DNA of 64,000 nt from CBDDEC01 sp965198045 (GCA_965198045.1 CBDAOL010000008.1:244350-308349), one strand, 5' to 3'; positions 53,157 through 62,791 are shown, numbered from the stretch's first letter. Notes: generated by a model from the sequence alone, not told the origin. A program made the numbers and translations.

Positions 53157-54164
53157 ATGAACGCGCAGAAGCACAGCGAGCTGGCGAACTTTATCTGGGG
53201 CATCTGCAACCTGCTCCGCGGCCCGTACAAGCGCAACGAGTACCGCAAGGTCATCCTCCCCCTCACCGTGCTTCGCCGCTTTGACTGCGTCCTCGCCGGG
53301 ACGAAGGAGGCGGTGCTCACCGCCGACAAGGGATACGCGGGCGACAGTACGAACGTGCACCGACGGCTGCTCCAAGAGGCATCGGGGCGCCCGTTCTACA
53401 ACACGTCGCCATTCGACTTCGGCAAGCTGCTGAACGACCCGAACCAGATCGCGCAGAACCTGAACCGCTACATCCGGGACTGCTCGGACAACGTCTTCGA
53501 TATCATGCAGCGCTTCGGCTTCGACGCGCAGATCGCGCGCATGGAGGAGAACAACCATCTGTACCAGGTGGTGCAGGCGTTCGCGAACATCGACCTCTCG
53601 CTGGATGAGGTCGACAACGTGCAGATGGGGTACGTGTTCGAGGAACTGATCCGCATCGGCGCCGAGCAGGCGAACGAGGAGGCAGGGGAGCACTTCACGC
53701 CGCGCGAGGTCATCCGCCTCATGGTCAGCCTGCTGCTCTCGCCTGAGCCGGACCTTGGCAAGGGCCACGTCGTCAAGACGATCTACGACCCGGCCTGCGG
53801 CACGGGCGGCATGCTTTCGGTCGCCCAGGACTACCTGCGCGAGTACAACAGCGAGGCGAACCCGATCCTCTACGGGCAGGACTGGAACGACGATGCGTGG
53901 GCGGTCTGCAAGTCGGACATGCTCATCAAGGGAGCGAACGCCGAGAACATCGTCCTTGGCGACACGTTCACGCGTGACGGCTACACGGACGGAGCCGGCG
54001 GACGCCCCACGGCGTTCGACTACATGCTCGCCAATCCGCCGTTCGGGGTGGAGTGGAAGCAGCAGAAGCAGGCCATCGAGCGCGAGCGCGACACCCTCGG
54101 CTACCAGGGGCGGTTCGGTGCCGGGACGCCAAGGATCAACGACGGCTCGCTGCTGTTCCTGTAG
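53157..54164 (+). CDS. hsdM: Type I restriction-modification methyltransferase HsdM, N-terminal part (ends at in-frame TAG)
   Basis: 335 residues up to the TAG. It has the N-terminal helical domain (ELANFIWGICNLLRGPYKRN), VFEELIRIGAEQANEEAGEH with FTPREVIRLMVSLL, the SAM motif IYDPACGTGGMLSVAQDYL and the catalytic motif MLANPPFGVEWKQQ. It stops at SLLFL-TAG; the next codons DMLSKMQSV continue the family sequence in the same frame, so a single stop codon (probably from CAG) splits an otherwise normal hsdM of about 702 codons. The enzyme should be inactive unless the TAG is read through. Together with hsdS and hsdR it forms one locus. Confidence 0.9.
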   Translation: MNAQKHSELANFIWGICNLLRGPYKRNEYRKVILPLTVLRRFDCVLAGTKEAVLTADKGYAGDSTNVHRRLLQEASGRPFYNTSPFDFGKLLNDPNQIAQNLNRYIRDCSDNVFDIMQRFGFDAQIARMEENNHLYQVVQAFANIDLSLDEVDNVQMGYVFEELIRIGAEQANEEAGEHFTPREVIRLMVSLLLSPEPDLGKGHVVKTIYDPACGTGGMLSVAQDYLREYNSEANPILYGQDWNDDAWAVCKSDMLIKGANAENIVLGDTFTRDGYTDGAGGRPTAFDYMLANPPFGVEWKQQKQAIERERDTLGYQGRFGAGTPRINDGSLLFL

Positions 54165-54167
54165 GAC

Positions 54168-55268
54168 ATGCTGTCAAAGATGCAGTCCGTGGCCGAGGAC
54201 GGTACAGGTGGCAGCCGCATAGCTATCGTCTTCAACGGCTCGCCGTTGTTCACGGGTGACGCTGGCGGTGGTGAGAGCAACATCCGGCAGTGGATCATCG
54301 AGAACGACTGGCTCGAAGCGATCCTGGCGCTGCCCGACCAGCTCTTCTACAACACCGGCATCTCCACCTACGTCTGGGTGCTCACCAACCGCAAGGAGGA
54401 ATGTCGGCGCGGCAAGGTGCAGCTCATCGACGGGCGGCAGTTCTCCGTGAAGATGCGTAAGAGCCTCGGCAACAAGCGCAACGAACTCTCCCGCGAGCAG
54501 ATCAACGACCTCACGCGCATCCACGGGAACTTCGAGGACGGCGAGACGCGCCCCATCACCGACGAGGATCCGGTCACGCACGAGCCGCGGACGCGGCCCC
54601 GTGTCGTGAGCAAGGTGTTCGGCAACGAGGACTTCGGGTACCGGAAGGTCACGGTCGAGCGCGCGCTGCGAATGAACTTCGCGGCGACCGAGGAGCGCAT
54701 CGCCCGGATCGAGGACGAGAAGGCATTCCAGAACCTTGCGAAGAGCAAGAAGGGCCCCGGTCCCGCGCACGACGCCGAGGTCGCGACGGGCGAGGCGCGG
54801 CAGGAGACCATCCGAAACCTCTTGGAGTCGCTCACGGACAAGACCAGCGGTGCGGTGGTACGCAACCGCGAGACGTTTGTCGATGTGTTCCGCGCCGTGG
54901 CGAACGACCTAGGCGTGAAGCCGTCGGCAACGGAGCGCAAGGCCGTGCTGTCCGCCCTCGGCGAGCGCGACCCGGAGGCCGAGGTGTGCCGCGACGGCAA
55001 GGGCAACCCCGAACCGGACTCCGAGTTGCGCGACACGGAGACGGTGCCGCTGTTCGATGACGTCGACGCGTACATCGCGCGCGAGGTGCTGCCCCATGTC
55101 CCAGACGCATGGGTGGACGAGAGCAAGACGAAGATCGGCTACGAGATCCCGCGTAACCGCCACTTCTATGTGTACGAGCCGCCTCGGCCGATCGAGGAGA
55201 TCGAGTCGGACTTGCAGGCGATCGAGCATGAGATCGCGGGGCTGCTGTCGGACGTCGTGAGGCGCTAA
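54168..55268 (+). CDS. hsdM: Type I restriction-modification methyltransferase HsdM, C-terminal part
   Basis: 366 residues from the ATG just after the TAG at 54162. It continues HsdM: NGSPLFTGDAGGGESNIRQW, then AILALPDQLFYNTGISTYVW and VLTNRKEECRRGKVQL, then a long C-terminal helical region. It ends LLSDVVRR two bases before hsdS. Without the N-terminal SAM domain it could not methylate alone. A separate start at this ATG lacks a clear ribosome site. Confidence 0.85.
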   Translation: MLSKMQSVAEDGTGGSRIAIVFNGSPLFTGDAGGGESNIRQWIIENDWLEAILALPDQLFYNTGISTYVWVLTNRKEECRRGKVQLIDGRQFSVKMRKSLGNKRNELSREQINDLTRIHGNFEDGETRPITDEDPVTHEPRTRPRVVSKVFGNEDFGYRKVTVERALRMNFAATEERIARIEDEKAFQNLAKSKKGPGPAHDAEVATGEARQETIRNLLESLTDKTSGAVVRNRETFVDVFRAVANDLGVKPSATERKAVLSALGERDPEAEVCRDGKGNPEPDSELRDTETVPLFDDVDAYIAREVLPHVPDAWVDESKTKIGYEIPRNRHFYVYEPPRPIEEIESDLQAIEHEIAGLLSDVVRR

Positions 55269-55270
55269 CC

Positions 55271-56614
55271 GTGCGCTCATACACGCGCTACCGCGACTCC
55301 GGCGTCGAGTGGCTCGGCGAGGTGCCCGAGCACTGGGAGATGAAGCGGCTCAAGCTCGCTGCTTCGACAAACGACGACACGCTCTCTGAGGGCGAAGACC
55401 CGCTGCGTACGATCGCATACGTCGACATCGGCTCGGTCGATTCGACCATCGGGATCACTCAGGTGGAGGAGATGGTCTTTGAGGATGCTCCGTCGCGGGC
55501 TCGCCGGTTGGTACGCGATGGGGACACGATCGTATCCACCGTCCGGACTTACCTCCGCGCGATCGCGCCAGTGTCGGCACCGCCACCGGAGATGGTGGTC
55601 TCAACCGGCTTCGCAGTAATCCGGCCGCGCGCGATCGAGCCCGGCTTCGCCTCTTGGGCTCTGCGGGAGCAGGGGATCGTCGACGAGATCGTCGCGCGCT
55701 CCACTGGCGTCAGCTACCCCGCCATCAATGCCTCGGAGATAGGCGACCTCCCCGTTGCCCTCCCACCCCTCCACGAACAGCGCGCCATCGCCGCGTTCCT
55801 CGACCGGGAGACGGAGCGCATCGACGCGCTGGTGGCGAGGAAGCGGCTGCTCATCGAGCGGCTCGAGGAGTACCGCACGGCGCTGATCACACGCACGGTG
55901 ACGCGCGGCCTCCCGCCCGAGGCCGCCCGCGCCGCCGGCCTCGACCCTTCGCCGCGCCTCAAGCCCTCGGGCATCGAGTGGCTCGGCGACGTGCCGGAGC
56001 ACTGGGAGGTTCAGCGACTTCGGGACTGCAGCGTCATACAGACCGGCCCATTCGGTAGCCAGCTTCATGCTGACGAGTACATTTCCGGCTGGATACCGAT
56101 CATTAATCCCGCGAACATCGTCAAGGGTCGTGTAGTCCCGGACGACGACGCGACCATTACCCCTACCAAGGCAAACGAACTCTCGCGTCATGCTTTCAAG
56201 GCGGGGGACCTCGCTTTCGGCCGCCGCGGCGAGATGGCGCGTGTTGCACTGGTATCGCCAAGTGACCTGCCCGCGTTGTGCGGAACGGGGTGTCTCCGAG
56301 TCGACCCGTCCCGGCAGCGTGTCGAGCCATCGTTCCTCTTACTCGCGCTAGGGTTGGGCGCACTGCGCGATTGGCTCGAGTTAGTCGCAGTCGGATCCAC
56401 GCTCGCGAATCTGAACGAACAGATCGTCGGACGCATACCAGTCGCCCTACCGCCGCCCAGCGAGCAGAGGGCTATCGCCGCCTTCCTCAGCGACGAAACG
56501 GCGCGGATCGACGGCCTGACCGCCGAAGTCGAGACGGCCATCGAGCGGCTGCAGGAGTATCGGACAGCGCTGATCGCGGCGGCGGTCACCGGAAAGATCG
56601 ACGTGCGAGAATAA
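55271..56614 (+). CDS. hsdS: Type I restriction-modification specificity subunit HsdS
   Basis: 447 residues from a GTG. Two target-recognition halves, each opening with the motif YRDSGVEWLGEVPEHWEMKR (first) and KPSGIEWLGDVPEHWEVQRL (second) and each ending in a helical spacer with PLHEQRAIAAFLDRETERID and PPSEQRAIAAFLSDETARID. This repeat structure is diagnostic of HsdS, with two half-sites recognised on DNA. Intact, in contrast to hsdM and hsdR. The recognition sequence cannot be inferred. Confidence 0.93.
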   Translation: MRSYTRYRDSGVEWLGEVPEHWEMKRLKLAASTNDDTLSEGEDPLRTIAYVDIGSVDSTIGITQVEEMVFEDAPSRARRLVRDGDTIVSTVRTYLRAIAPVSAPPPEMVVSTGFAVIRPRAIEPGFASWALREQGIVDEIVARSTGVSYPAINASEIGDLPVALPPLHEQRAIAAFLDRETERIDALVARKRLLIERLEEYRTALITRTVTRGLPPEAARAAGLDPSPRLKPSGIEWLGDVPEHWEVQRLRDCSVIQTGPFGSQLHADEYISGWIPIINPANIVKGRVVPDDDATITPTKANELSRHAFKAGDLAFGRRGEMARVALVSPSDLPALCGTGCLRVDPSRQRVEPSFLLLALGLGALRDWLELVAVGSTLANLNEQIVGRIPVALPPPSEQRAIAAFLSDETARIDGLTAEVETAIERLQEYRTALIAAAVTGKIDVRE

Positions 56615-56629
56615 TCACGCACGCGAACC

Positions 56630-59257
56630 ATGCCGTCGGAAGCAGCTCCCATGACCGCCACCCACACCGAGCAGGCCTTCGAGTCCACCGTCGAGTCGAT
56701 GCTTCTCGGGGCCGGCTGGCGCGCGGGCGACCTCGGCGAGTGGGATGTCGATCGGGCGCTGTTCCCCGCGCGCGCCGTCGCCTTCATCCGCGAAACGCAG
56801 CCCGAGCAGTGGGCGCGCATGGCCGGGCTGCACGGTGACGACGTCGAGTCGCTGATCGTCGCGCAGCTCGCGCGCGAGCTCGACACCAAGGGCACGATCG
56901 AGGTGCTGCGCCACGGCTTCCGCTTCTCCGGACGCACGTTCCGCCTCGCGTACTTCGCGCCGGCGCACGGCCTCAACCCGGACGTCCTCGCGCGCTTCGA
57001 GCGCAACGAGCTGACCGTCACCCGGCAGGCGCCGTGCCACCCGCACAAGGGCGACACGCTCGACCTCGTCTTCGCGCTCAACGGCGTGCCGGTGGCGACG
57101 TGCGAACTCAAGAACCCGATGACCGGCCAGGACTGGCGCAACGCCGTCCGCCAGTATCAGCAGGACCGCGACCCCAACGCGCCGCTCTTCCGCTTCAAGC
57201 GGCGCGCCCTCGTCCACTTCGCCGCCGACCCGAACGAGGTCCACATGACGACGCGTCTCGCCGGCGACGGCACGCGCTTCCTGCCCTTCAACCGCGGCAG
57301 CAACCCCGGTGCCGTGCACTGTGGCGCCGGCAACCCGGCCAACCCCGACGGCTACCGCACCGACTACTTCTGGCGAGAGGTACTCGCGCGCGAGCGCTTC
57401 CTCGACATCCTCGGCTCCTACGTCTTCCTCGAGACGCGCGAGGAGAAGGTCGAGGACGCGAAGGGCGCGCGCACCGAGAAGCGCGAGACGATGATCTTCC
57501 CGCGCTATCACCAGCTCGACGCCGTCCACGGGCTGGTCGGGGCGGCCCGTGCCGACGGGCCGGGGCGCAATTACCTCATCCAGCACTCGGCGGGCAGCGG
57601 GAAGACGAACAGCATCTCGTGGCTCTCGCACCGCCTCGCGAGCCTGCACACCGCCGCCGACGAGAAGGTCTTCGACTGCGTCGTCGTCATCACCGACCGG
57701 CGCATCCTCGACCGCCAGTTGCAGGACGCCATCTACCAGATCGAGCACGCCCAGGGCGTGGTGCAGGCCATCGACGAGAACTCGCAGCAGCTCGCGAAGG
57801 CGCTCGCCGACGGCACGAAGATCGTCATCACGACGCTACAGAAGTTCCCGTTCGTCATGCGCGGCCTGCTCCGTGTTGCCGGAGCGGACGCGCCCGGCGA
57901 GGCCACGGAAGCCGAACACGCGCAGGCCGCCGCGTTGCGCGAGGCCATCGCCGGCCGCCGCTACGCGATCATCGTCGACGAGGCGCACTCCAGCCAGACG
58001 GGTGAGAGCGCGGCCGAGATGAAGAGACTCCTCGGCTCACGTGCGCTGGACGTCGTCGGCGACATCGAGGACGCGGAGGACGGCCTCAACGCCGTCATCG
58101 AGTCGCGCGTCCCGCAGCCGAACCTCTCGTTCTTCGCGTTCACGGCAACCCCGAAGGGCAAGACCATCCAGTTGTTCGGGCGGACGGGGCCGAGCGGCAA
58201 ACCGGAGCCGTTCCACGTCTACAGTATGCGGCAGGCGATCGAGGAGGGCTTCATCCTCGACGTGCTGCAGCATTACATCGACTACGACGCTTACTACCGG
58301 ATCGTGAAGCAGGCCGAGGACGACCCAGATCTCCCGAAGCGCCGGACGTCGGTCGCCCTGGCGAAGTTCATGGCGATCCATCCGTACAACATCGCCCAGA
58401 AGACCGAGGTGATCATCGAGCACTTCCGCAACAACGTCTGCCACCTCATGGGCAGGCGCGCGAAGGCGATGGTGGTCACCTCGTCGCGCCTGGCTGCGGT
58501 GCGTTACATGCAGGCGTTCGAGGGCTACATCGCCGATCGTGGCTACGAGGACGAGGTGCGCCCGCTCGTCGCGTTCAGCGGCACCGTCCTCGACCCCGAC
58601 ACCGGCGAGGAATTCACCGAGCCCCGCATGAACACCGACGTGGTGACCGGCAAGTCCATCAGCGAGTCGGCCCTCCCCGACCGTTTCGGTTCGTCCGACT
58701 ACCAGATCCTGCTGGTGGCGGAGAAGTACCAGACGGGCTTCGACCAGCCGCTGCTGCAGGCGATGTACGTCGACAAGCGCCTCGACGGCGTGCAGGCCGT
58801 GCAGACGCTGTCGCGCCTCAATCGCATCGCAGTGGGCAAGCAATCGCCGTTTGTCCTCGACTTCGTGAACGACCCCGACGACATCCACAACGCTTTTGCG
58901 CCGTACTACGACCGCACCGAGCTGCTGGAGACCTCGGACCCGTACCGCCTCCAGGAACTCAAGCACGAACTGGACGGCATGCAGGTGTATCACCACGCCG
59001 AGGTCGACGCCTTCGCGGGGGTCTTCTACGTGCCGCAGGCGAAACAGCGCCCGGACGACCACGCCCGTCTCGAGGCGCAATTGCAGCCCGCCGTGGGCCG
59101 TTTCGGCGCACTCGACGAGGACGAGCAGACGGCGTTCCGCGACCGCCTCAGCGCGTTCGTGAACCTCTACGCGTTCCTGAGCCAGATCATCCCCTACGGC
59201 GACAGCGACCTCGAACGACTCGCGTCGTTCGGGCGCATGCTGCTCCCCCACCTGTAG
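56630..59257 (+). CDS. hsdR: Type I restriction endonuclease HsdR (ends at in-frame TAG)
   Basis: 875 residues before the TAG at 59255-59257. N-terminal nuclease with the PD-ExK-like GDTLDLVFALNGVPVATCEL and KNPMTGQDWRNAVRQYQQDR, Walker A LIQHSAGSGKTNSISWLSHR, the DEAD-box-like IIVDEAHSSQTGE, FAFTATPKGKTIQLF, and helicase motif VI-like QTLSRLNRIAVGK. The stop falls in LLPHL-TAG-PGQATDAIHLGDD, and the next codons are coding in the same frame (see 59258-59845). Typical length is about 1000-1050, so the C-terminal helical domain is cut off. Start ATG 56630; a second in-frame ATG lies 7 codons later. Confidence 0.9.
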   Translation: MPSEAAPMTATHTEQAFESTVESMLLGAGWRAGDLGEWDVDRALFPARAVAFIRETQPEQWARMAGLHGDDVESLIVAQLARELDTKGTIEVLRHGFRFSGRTFRLAYFAPAHGLNPDVLARFERNELTVTRQAPCHPHKGDTLDLVFALNGVPVATCELKNPMTGQDWRNAVRQYQQDRDPNAPLFRFKRRALVHFAADPNEVHMTTRLAGDGTRFLPFNRGSNPGAVHCGAGNPANPDGYRTDYFWREVLARERFLDILGSYVFLETREEKVEDAKGARTEKRETMIFPRYHQLDAVHGLVGAARADGPGRNYLIQHSAGSGKTNSISWLSHRLASLHTAADEKVFDCVVVITDRRILDRQLQDAIYQIEHAQGVVQAIDENSQQLAKALADGTKIVITTLQKFPFVMRGLLRVAGADAPGEATEAEHAQAAALREAIAGRRYAIIVDEAHSSQTGESAAEMKRLLGSRALDVVGDIEDAEDGLNAVIESRVPQPNLSFFAFTATPKGKTIQLFGRTGPSGKPEPFHVYSMRQAIEEGFILDVLQHYIDYDAYYRIVKQAEDDPDLPKRRTSVALAKFMAIHPYNIAQKTEVIIEHFRNNVCHLMGRRAKAMVVTSSRLAAVRYMQAFEGYIADRGYEDEVRPLVAFSGTVLDPDTGEEFTEPRMNTDVVTGKSISESALPDRFGSSDYQILLVAEKYQTGFDQPLLQAMYVDKRLDGVQAVQTLSRLNRIAVGKQSPFVLDFVNDPDDIHNAFAPYYDRTELLETSDPYRLQELKHELDGMQVYHHAEVDAFAGVFYVPQAKQRPDDHARLEAQLQPAVGRFGALDEDEQTAFRDRLSAFVNLYAFLSQIIPYGDSDLERLASFGRMLLPHL

Positions 59258-59845
59258 CCGGGCCAGGCCACCGATGCCATCCACCTCGGTGACGACGTGG
59301 AGCTCGAGTACTACCGCCTGCAGCGCGTCTCCCAGATCGCGATCGAGATCGCCGAGGAGACGGGCGTATACATCACGGGTCCGGGCGAGGTGGGCACGGG
59401 CGACCCCGAGGATGAGAAGGCCCCGCTCTCGGAGATCATCGCGCGCCTCAACGAGCGCTTCGGCACGAGCTTCACGGACGAGGACAGGCTGTTCTTCGAG
59501 CAGGTCAGGGAGCGTGCCGTCCGCGACGAGGATGTACGCAACCTCGCTTCGGCCAACACCTTCGAGAAGTTTGCGCTCGGCCTCCGCCCGCAGCTCGAGA
59601 AGCTGATGATCGGGCGGATGGCGGACAACGACGCAATCGTGACCCGGTACCTCGATGACCCCGACTTCCGCGAGCTCGCGACTGAAGTGATGGCACGGGA
59701 GATCTTCGCGGCCCTCGAAACCGACAAAGGCGAGCCGCTTAACGACGAATCGACGGAAGAGGGTCCCGCCCCCCGTGGGACGGAGCCTCTGTGTCAAGCG
59801 GCCTCGGTAGCGCAGGTGCGAGCATCGGCCACCATGCATCGGTAA
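59258..59845 (+). pseudogene. hsdR: HsdR C-terminal fragment after in-frame TAG
   Basis: Same frame as hsdR, directly continuing it: DDVELEYYRLQRVSQIAIEI, then FGTSFTDEDRLFFEQVRERA, then FEKFALGLRPQLEKLMIGRM, the HsdR C-terminal helical domain. A GTG at 59297 could start an independent peptide. The frame ends at TAA 59843 inside the IS110 element; the natural end of hsdR probably lay near 59750 before the element inserted. Confidence 0.75.
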
Positions 59846-60820
59846 ACGAACGTCCGAGAGTCGGCGTTTGAGGCAGCGCAGCGCCTCGTTCCGACTCTTG
59901 CCAGCGGCGAGTTTGCGACGGAAGTAGCCGTGGCCTTCGGTGCCCGGCATGCGCGCCTGGGTGAGCGCCGCGATGTGGAGCGCCCGGTTCAGCTGGCGGT
60001 CTCCACCGCGGCTGAGGCGATGGCGTTGGACCTCCCCGCTCGACACCTCAAGCGGCGCCGTCCCCGTGTAGCTGGCGTAGTGCGCGCGCGAGGGGAAGCG
60101 ACTGACCGCTCCGCTGCGCCCCACAATCTTCGCCGCCAGGATCACGCCGACGCCGGGGATGCGCGTGAGGGCGCTGCCTTGTACACGCAGCGCTGCCTCG
60201 AGGCGGCGGCCGTTCTCGACGAGGTTGCGGTCCAGCACCCGCACCTCGCGTACCAGTTCGCGGGCCATACGCAGCCGCTCGCGATCCGCGGCGCCGGTCG
60301 GACGCAGGCGGCGTAGGAGCGCCTGCGCGCGATCGGCGGAGAGCCTGGAGGGGCCCCCACCCGGTCGTAGCTCGCGCAGCAGCCGGTGCAGCCGGTTGAC
60401 CACGCGCGTGCGTTCCTGCGTGAGTTCGTCGCGGCGGTCGGAGAGCAGTCGCAGCACCGCCGTGTCGTCCTCCGCCCGCACGGCACGCAGCGCCGTGAGG
60501 GGTTGGGCGGCGAGCGCAATGGCACGCGCGTCTGCGGGGTCGGACTTCCCGCCACCGGAGAGCAAGCGCACGCGCGCCACCAGCCGCGCCGGGACATCGA
60601 CGACCGACTCGCCCTCCGTGAGCAGCCACTGGCTGAGGCCGTGGCCGAGACCGCGGGCCCCCTCCACGGCCCAGCGGCGCTCGGGCCACTGCCGCGCCCA
60701 GCGCAGCAGCCGGCTGTGCGCACGAGCTTCCACCCGGAGCTGGCCGAGCTCGCGGCCCGCGGGGTCGACGGCGAGGGCGGTATGCGAGGACTTGTGGGGG
60801 TCGACGGCGATCAAGATCAT
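59794..60820 (-). CDS. IS110-family transposase, frameshifted near its C-terminus
   Basis: The RuvC-like N-terminal domain has ILIAVDPHKSSHTALAVDPA (first Asp), RRWAVEGARGLGHGLSQWLL (Glu) and KSDPADARAIALAAQPLTAL (Asp pair). The C-terminal transposase_20 domain has RIPGVGVILAAKIVGRSGAV, YASYTGTAPLEVSSG and NRALHIAALTQARMP. After CLKRRLSDV one extra base (near 59850) shifts the frame; in the other frame VYRCMVADARTCATEAA ends at TGA 59794-59796, the expected family end. Without repair the ORF runs on antisense into hsdR. The shift may abolish activity. Confidence 0.85.
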
Positions 60821-61066
60821 GAAGCTCTCCCTGTCGTAGCTGAATTGCGGTGGGGAGGGCGGTGGACAGGCCGACTTCGGGAGCACCCGCACGCCTCTGT
60901 CGAGTCACACCGCGGCCGGACGGTGGCCGGCGACACTCCGCCCCAGAGCCAGTCCTGCTCAGCAGCACGGCAGCAAAACTTGGAGTCAGCCGACCAGCGT
61001 CCTCAACACCTTAGGGCCGCAACCCCCGGTGTCTGGCCGGATTCAAACAAGTCGGCAAAACTTGAT
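60821..61066 (-). ncRNA. Candidate IS110 bridge-RNA region
   Basis: This 246-nt non-coding stretch precedes the transposase start, where members of the IS110 group encode their bridge RNA. It is repeated almost exactly at 63727-63972. It contains short inverted pairs such as CGGCC and GGCCG around 60910-60930. I could not identify target- or donor-binding loops by eye. Confidence 0.45.
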
Positions 61067-61068
61067 CC

Positions 61069-61228
61069 GTGCGGTTCGATGCTGAGATAGCAGAGTATCG
61101 GCGAGCCACGAGAGGCTCGTCTGTGCTCTACCTCCGTCTGCTTGTCGCAGCACTCTTCGCATCGGTCCGCGCCCGCCGAGATCTCGTCCTCGAGAACTTG
61201 GCGCTGCGGCATCAGCTCGCCGCGTGGG
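61069..61228 (+). pseudogene. N-terminal remnant of an IS481-like (integrase-core) transposase
   Basis: LRLLVAALFASVRARRDLVL followed by ENLALRHQLAAWG is the N-terminus of integrase-core transposases whose C-terminal part lies at 63014-63679. It is cut after about 53 codons by IS3-type sequence starting near 61229. The IS110 element sits directly 5' of it. Confidence 0.6.
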
Positions 61229-61375
61229 GGTCCGACCGGAGAGCCCTCTCACCGAGGGAGCTTCTCTCCGCGTACGCGGCCGGCGAACGGGATTTCCGCG
61301 GGATCAATCGGAGCCTGACCCGCTTTCCCGGACACCTAGCCTGAGGCGACGATGTCGCCCAGGGAGGAGTCCTGG

Positions 61376-61663
61376 ATGCCCCGAGCCTATCCACCCGAGT
61401 TCCGCCGTCGTGCTGTCGAACTGGCCCGGCTGCGGGAGAAACCGATCGCGCGGATCGCTGCGGACCTGGGGATCGCCGGGTCGTGCCTGCACCGCTGGCT
61501 GCGGCAGGCCGATGTCGACGAGGGCTACAGAGAGGGCCTGACGAGCGACGAGCGGGCGGAGCTGGTGCGGCTGCGCCGGGCCAACCGCACCCTGGAGATG
61601 GAGAACGAGATTCTGAAGCGCGCCGCCGCCCTCTTCGCGCGCGAGAACGTGCTCCCAAAATGA
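61376..61663 (+). CDS. IS3-family transposase OrfA
   Basis: 95 residues from ATG 61376, with GGAGGAG upstream (an in-frame ATG lies at 61352). PRAYPPEFRRRAVELARLRE is the helix-turn-helix start, with IARIAADLGIAGSCLHRWLR, and the leucine-zipper-like RRANRTLEMENEILKRAAAL at the end. The stop TGA overlaps the OrfB start in AAAATGA, the usual coupling or frameshift point of IS3 elements. Confidence 0.88.
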   Translation: MPRAYPPEFRRRAVELARLREKPIARIAADLGIAGSCLHRWLRQADVDEGYREGLTSDERAELVRLRRANRTLEMENEILKRAAALFARENVLPK

Positions 61664-62091
61664 GATACCGGCTGGTCCGTGAGCTTGCCGCCGACGGGGT
61701 CGTCGTGGCGGTGGCCTGCCGGGTACTCGCGGTCTCGACAGCGGGCTACTACGAGTGGGGAGAGCGGGCGCCCTCGGCCCGCGCCGTCGCCGACCAGGCG
61801 CTGAGCGAGCAGATCGTGGAGATCCACGCCATGTCGCGAGGCAGCTACGGAGCGCCGCGGGTGCACGCCGAACTGCGGCTCGGGCAGGGCGTCCGTTGCG
61901 GTCGCAAGCGGGTGGCACGGCTAATGCGGAGCGCAGGACTGCATGGAATCTACCGGCGGCGCGGGAGACACGCTCGCCCGGCGCCCGAGTATGATCGCTT
62001 GTTCGTCGAGCACCGGGGCCGGATCGTCAGGGAACGGGCCGCTGAACCGCACGCGCAGCGGGAACCGAAGCTGAGGCAATCGAGCCTGTAG
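61660..62091 (+). pseudogene. IS3-family transposase OrfB, truncated before the catalytic core
   Basis: Begins RYRLVRELAADGVVVAVACR, then VLAVSTAGYYEWGERAPSAR and GAPRVHAELRLGQGVRCGRK, the HTH_21 region of OrfB. At about codon 105 (near 61980) the family sequence stops and the frame runs into a helicase fragment on the other strand until TAG 62089. The DDE domain is missing, so the element cannot move itself. Confidence 0.85.
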
Positions 62092-62790
62092 ACCCGCTTC
62101 GAGCGGTCCGCACGACATCTCGAATGCGCCCGAGTCAGCGGTCTCGCGCAGAGACCCCCCGACGCGCTGCAGCACCTCCGCGGTGAAGCGCTGCAAGTCG
62201 CGCGCGCTGCCAAAGGACCGGCTCCAGTTCCTCAAGTTCGCGCTGCACTTCGTCCGGGCGGATGGTCCGCTGTGCAAAGCGGCTGCGCGACTCTTCCTCC
62301 CGCGCTGCTGCCGCATCCAGCAGTTGCTGGAACCCGGTCACGGCTACCGACTCCATGGGCAGCGCGAGCTGCTGCCCGCTGCCGGTCCGCCGTTCCAGCA
62401 CGCTGTCGATCACCGCCTGCACCAGTTCATCGGAGTCCGGTACGGGGACGGAGAAGCCCCACCTCGCACGGATGTCGCGGGACTTGCGGATCAGCACATC
62501 GAGCACGGTGAGGTCGATCGCGTTGTTCGAGCCGTACAGGAGCACGGTATTCACCGTGCCGCGTCGCTGCCCGTAGCGGTCGACGCGGCCCTCGCGCTGC
62601 TCCAGACGGTTTGGATTCCACGGCAGGTCGTAGTGCACGATCGCGTCGAAGTGCCCCTGCAGGTTGATGCCTTCACTCAGACAGTCGGTGGCGACAAGTA
62701 CGCGAACCTCCTCCCCGGCGAGGTCCTCGACGATTTCGCGGCGCTGCTCGCTGTTCCCATCGCCTCCGGTTACCGAAGTCACTCTTAGGC
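61985..62790 (-). pseudogene. Fragment of an SNF2-type helicase (C-terminal part)
   Basis: Read on the minus strand, VRVLVATDCLSEGINLQGHF, then DAIVHYDLPWNPNRLEQREG and RVDRYGQRRGTVNTVLLYGS are helicase motifs V and VI. The C-terminal part follows (DIRARWGFSVPVPDSDELVQ). Near 62211-62216 a one-base shift breaks the frame; it continues FGSARDLQRFTAEVLQRVGG to about LDEQAIILG. Both ends are cut by IS sequences. This helicase type occurs in phage-defence loci such as DISARM, so the region may be the remains of a second defence system (inference). Confidence 0.7.
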
Positions 62791-62791
62791 C

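Larger units (their letters stand above)
59794..61066 (-). mobile_element. IS110-family element downstream of hsdR
   Basis: Contains one transposase gene on the minus strand with 246 bp of non-coding DNA upstream of it. The upstream boundary is set at 61066, where a second partial copy (63682-63972) stops matching closely. The other end is near or a little beyond the transposase stop at 59794 and could not be fixed. No inverted ends were seen, which is normal for this family. Confidence 0.7.

Noticed and set aside
54162..54164. TAG in hsdM as pyrrolysine or a general amber-to-sense code
   Set aside because: Many intact genes in this window end in TAG (rpsG, rpsH, infA, rpsI), so TAG is a normal stop in this organism.
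58037..60892. A 951-codon open frame on the minus strand
   Set aside because: Only its first part (to about 59850) is the IS110 transposase. The rest is the antisense of hsdR, open because of the high GC content and codon bias.
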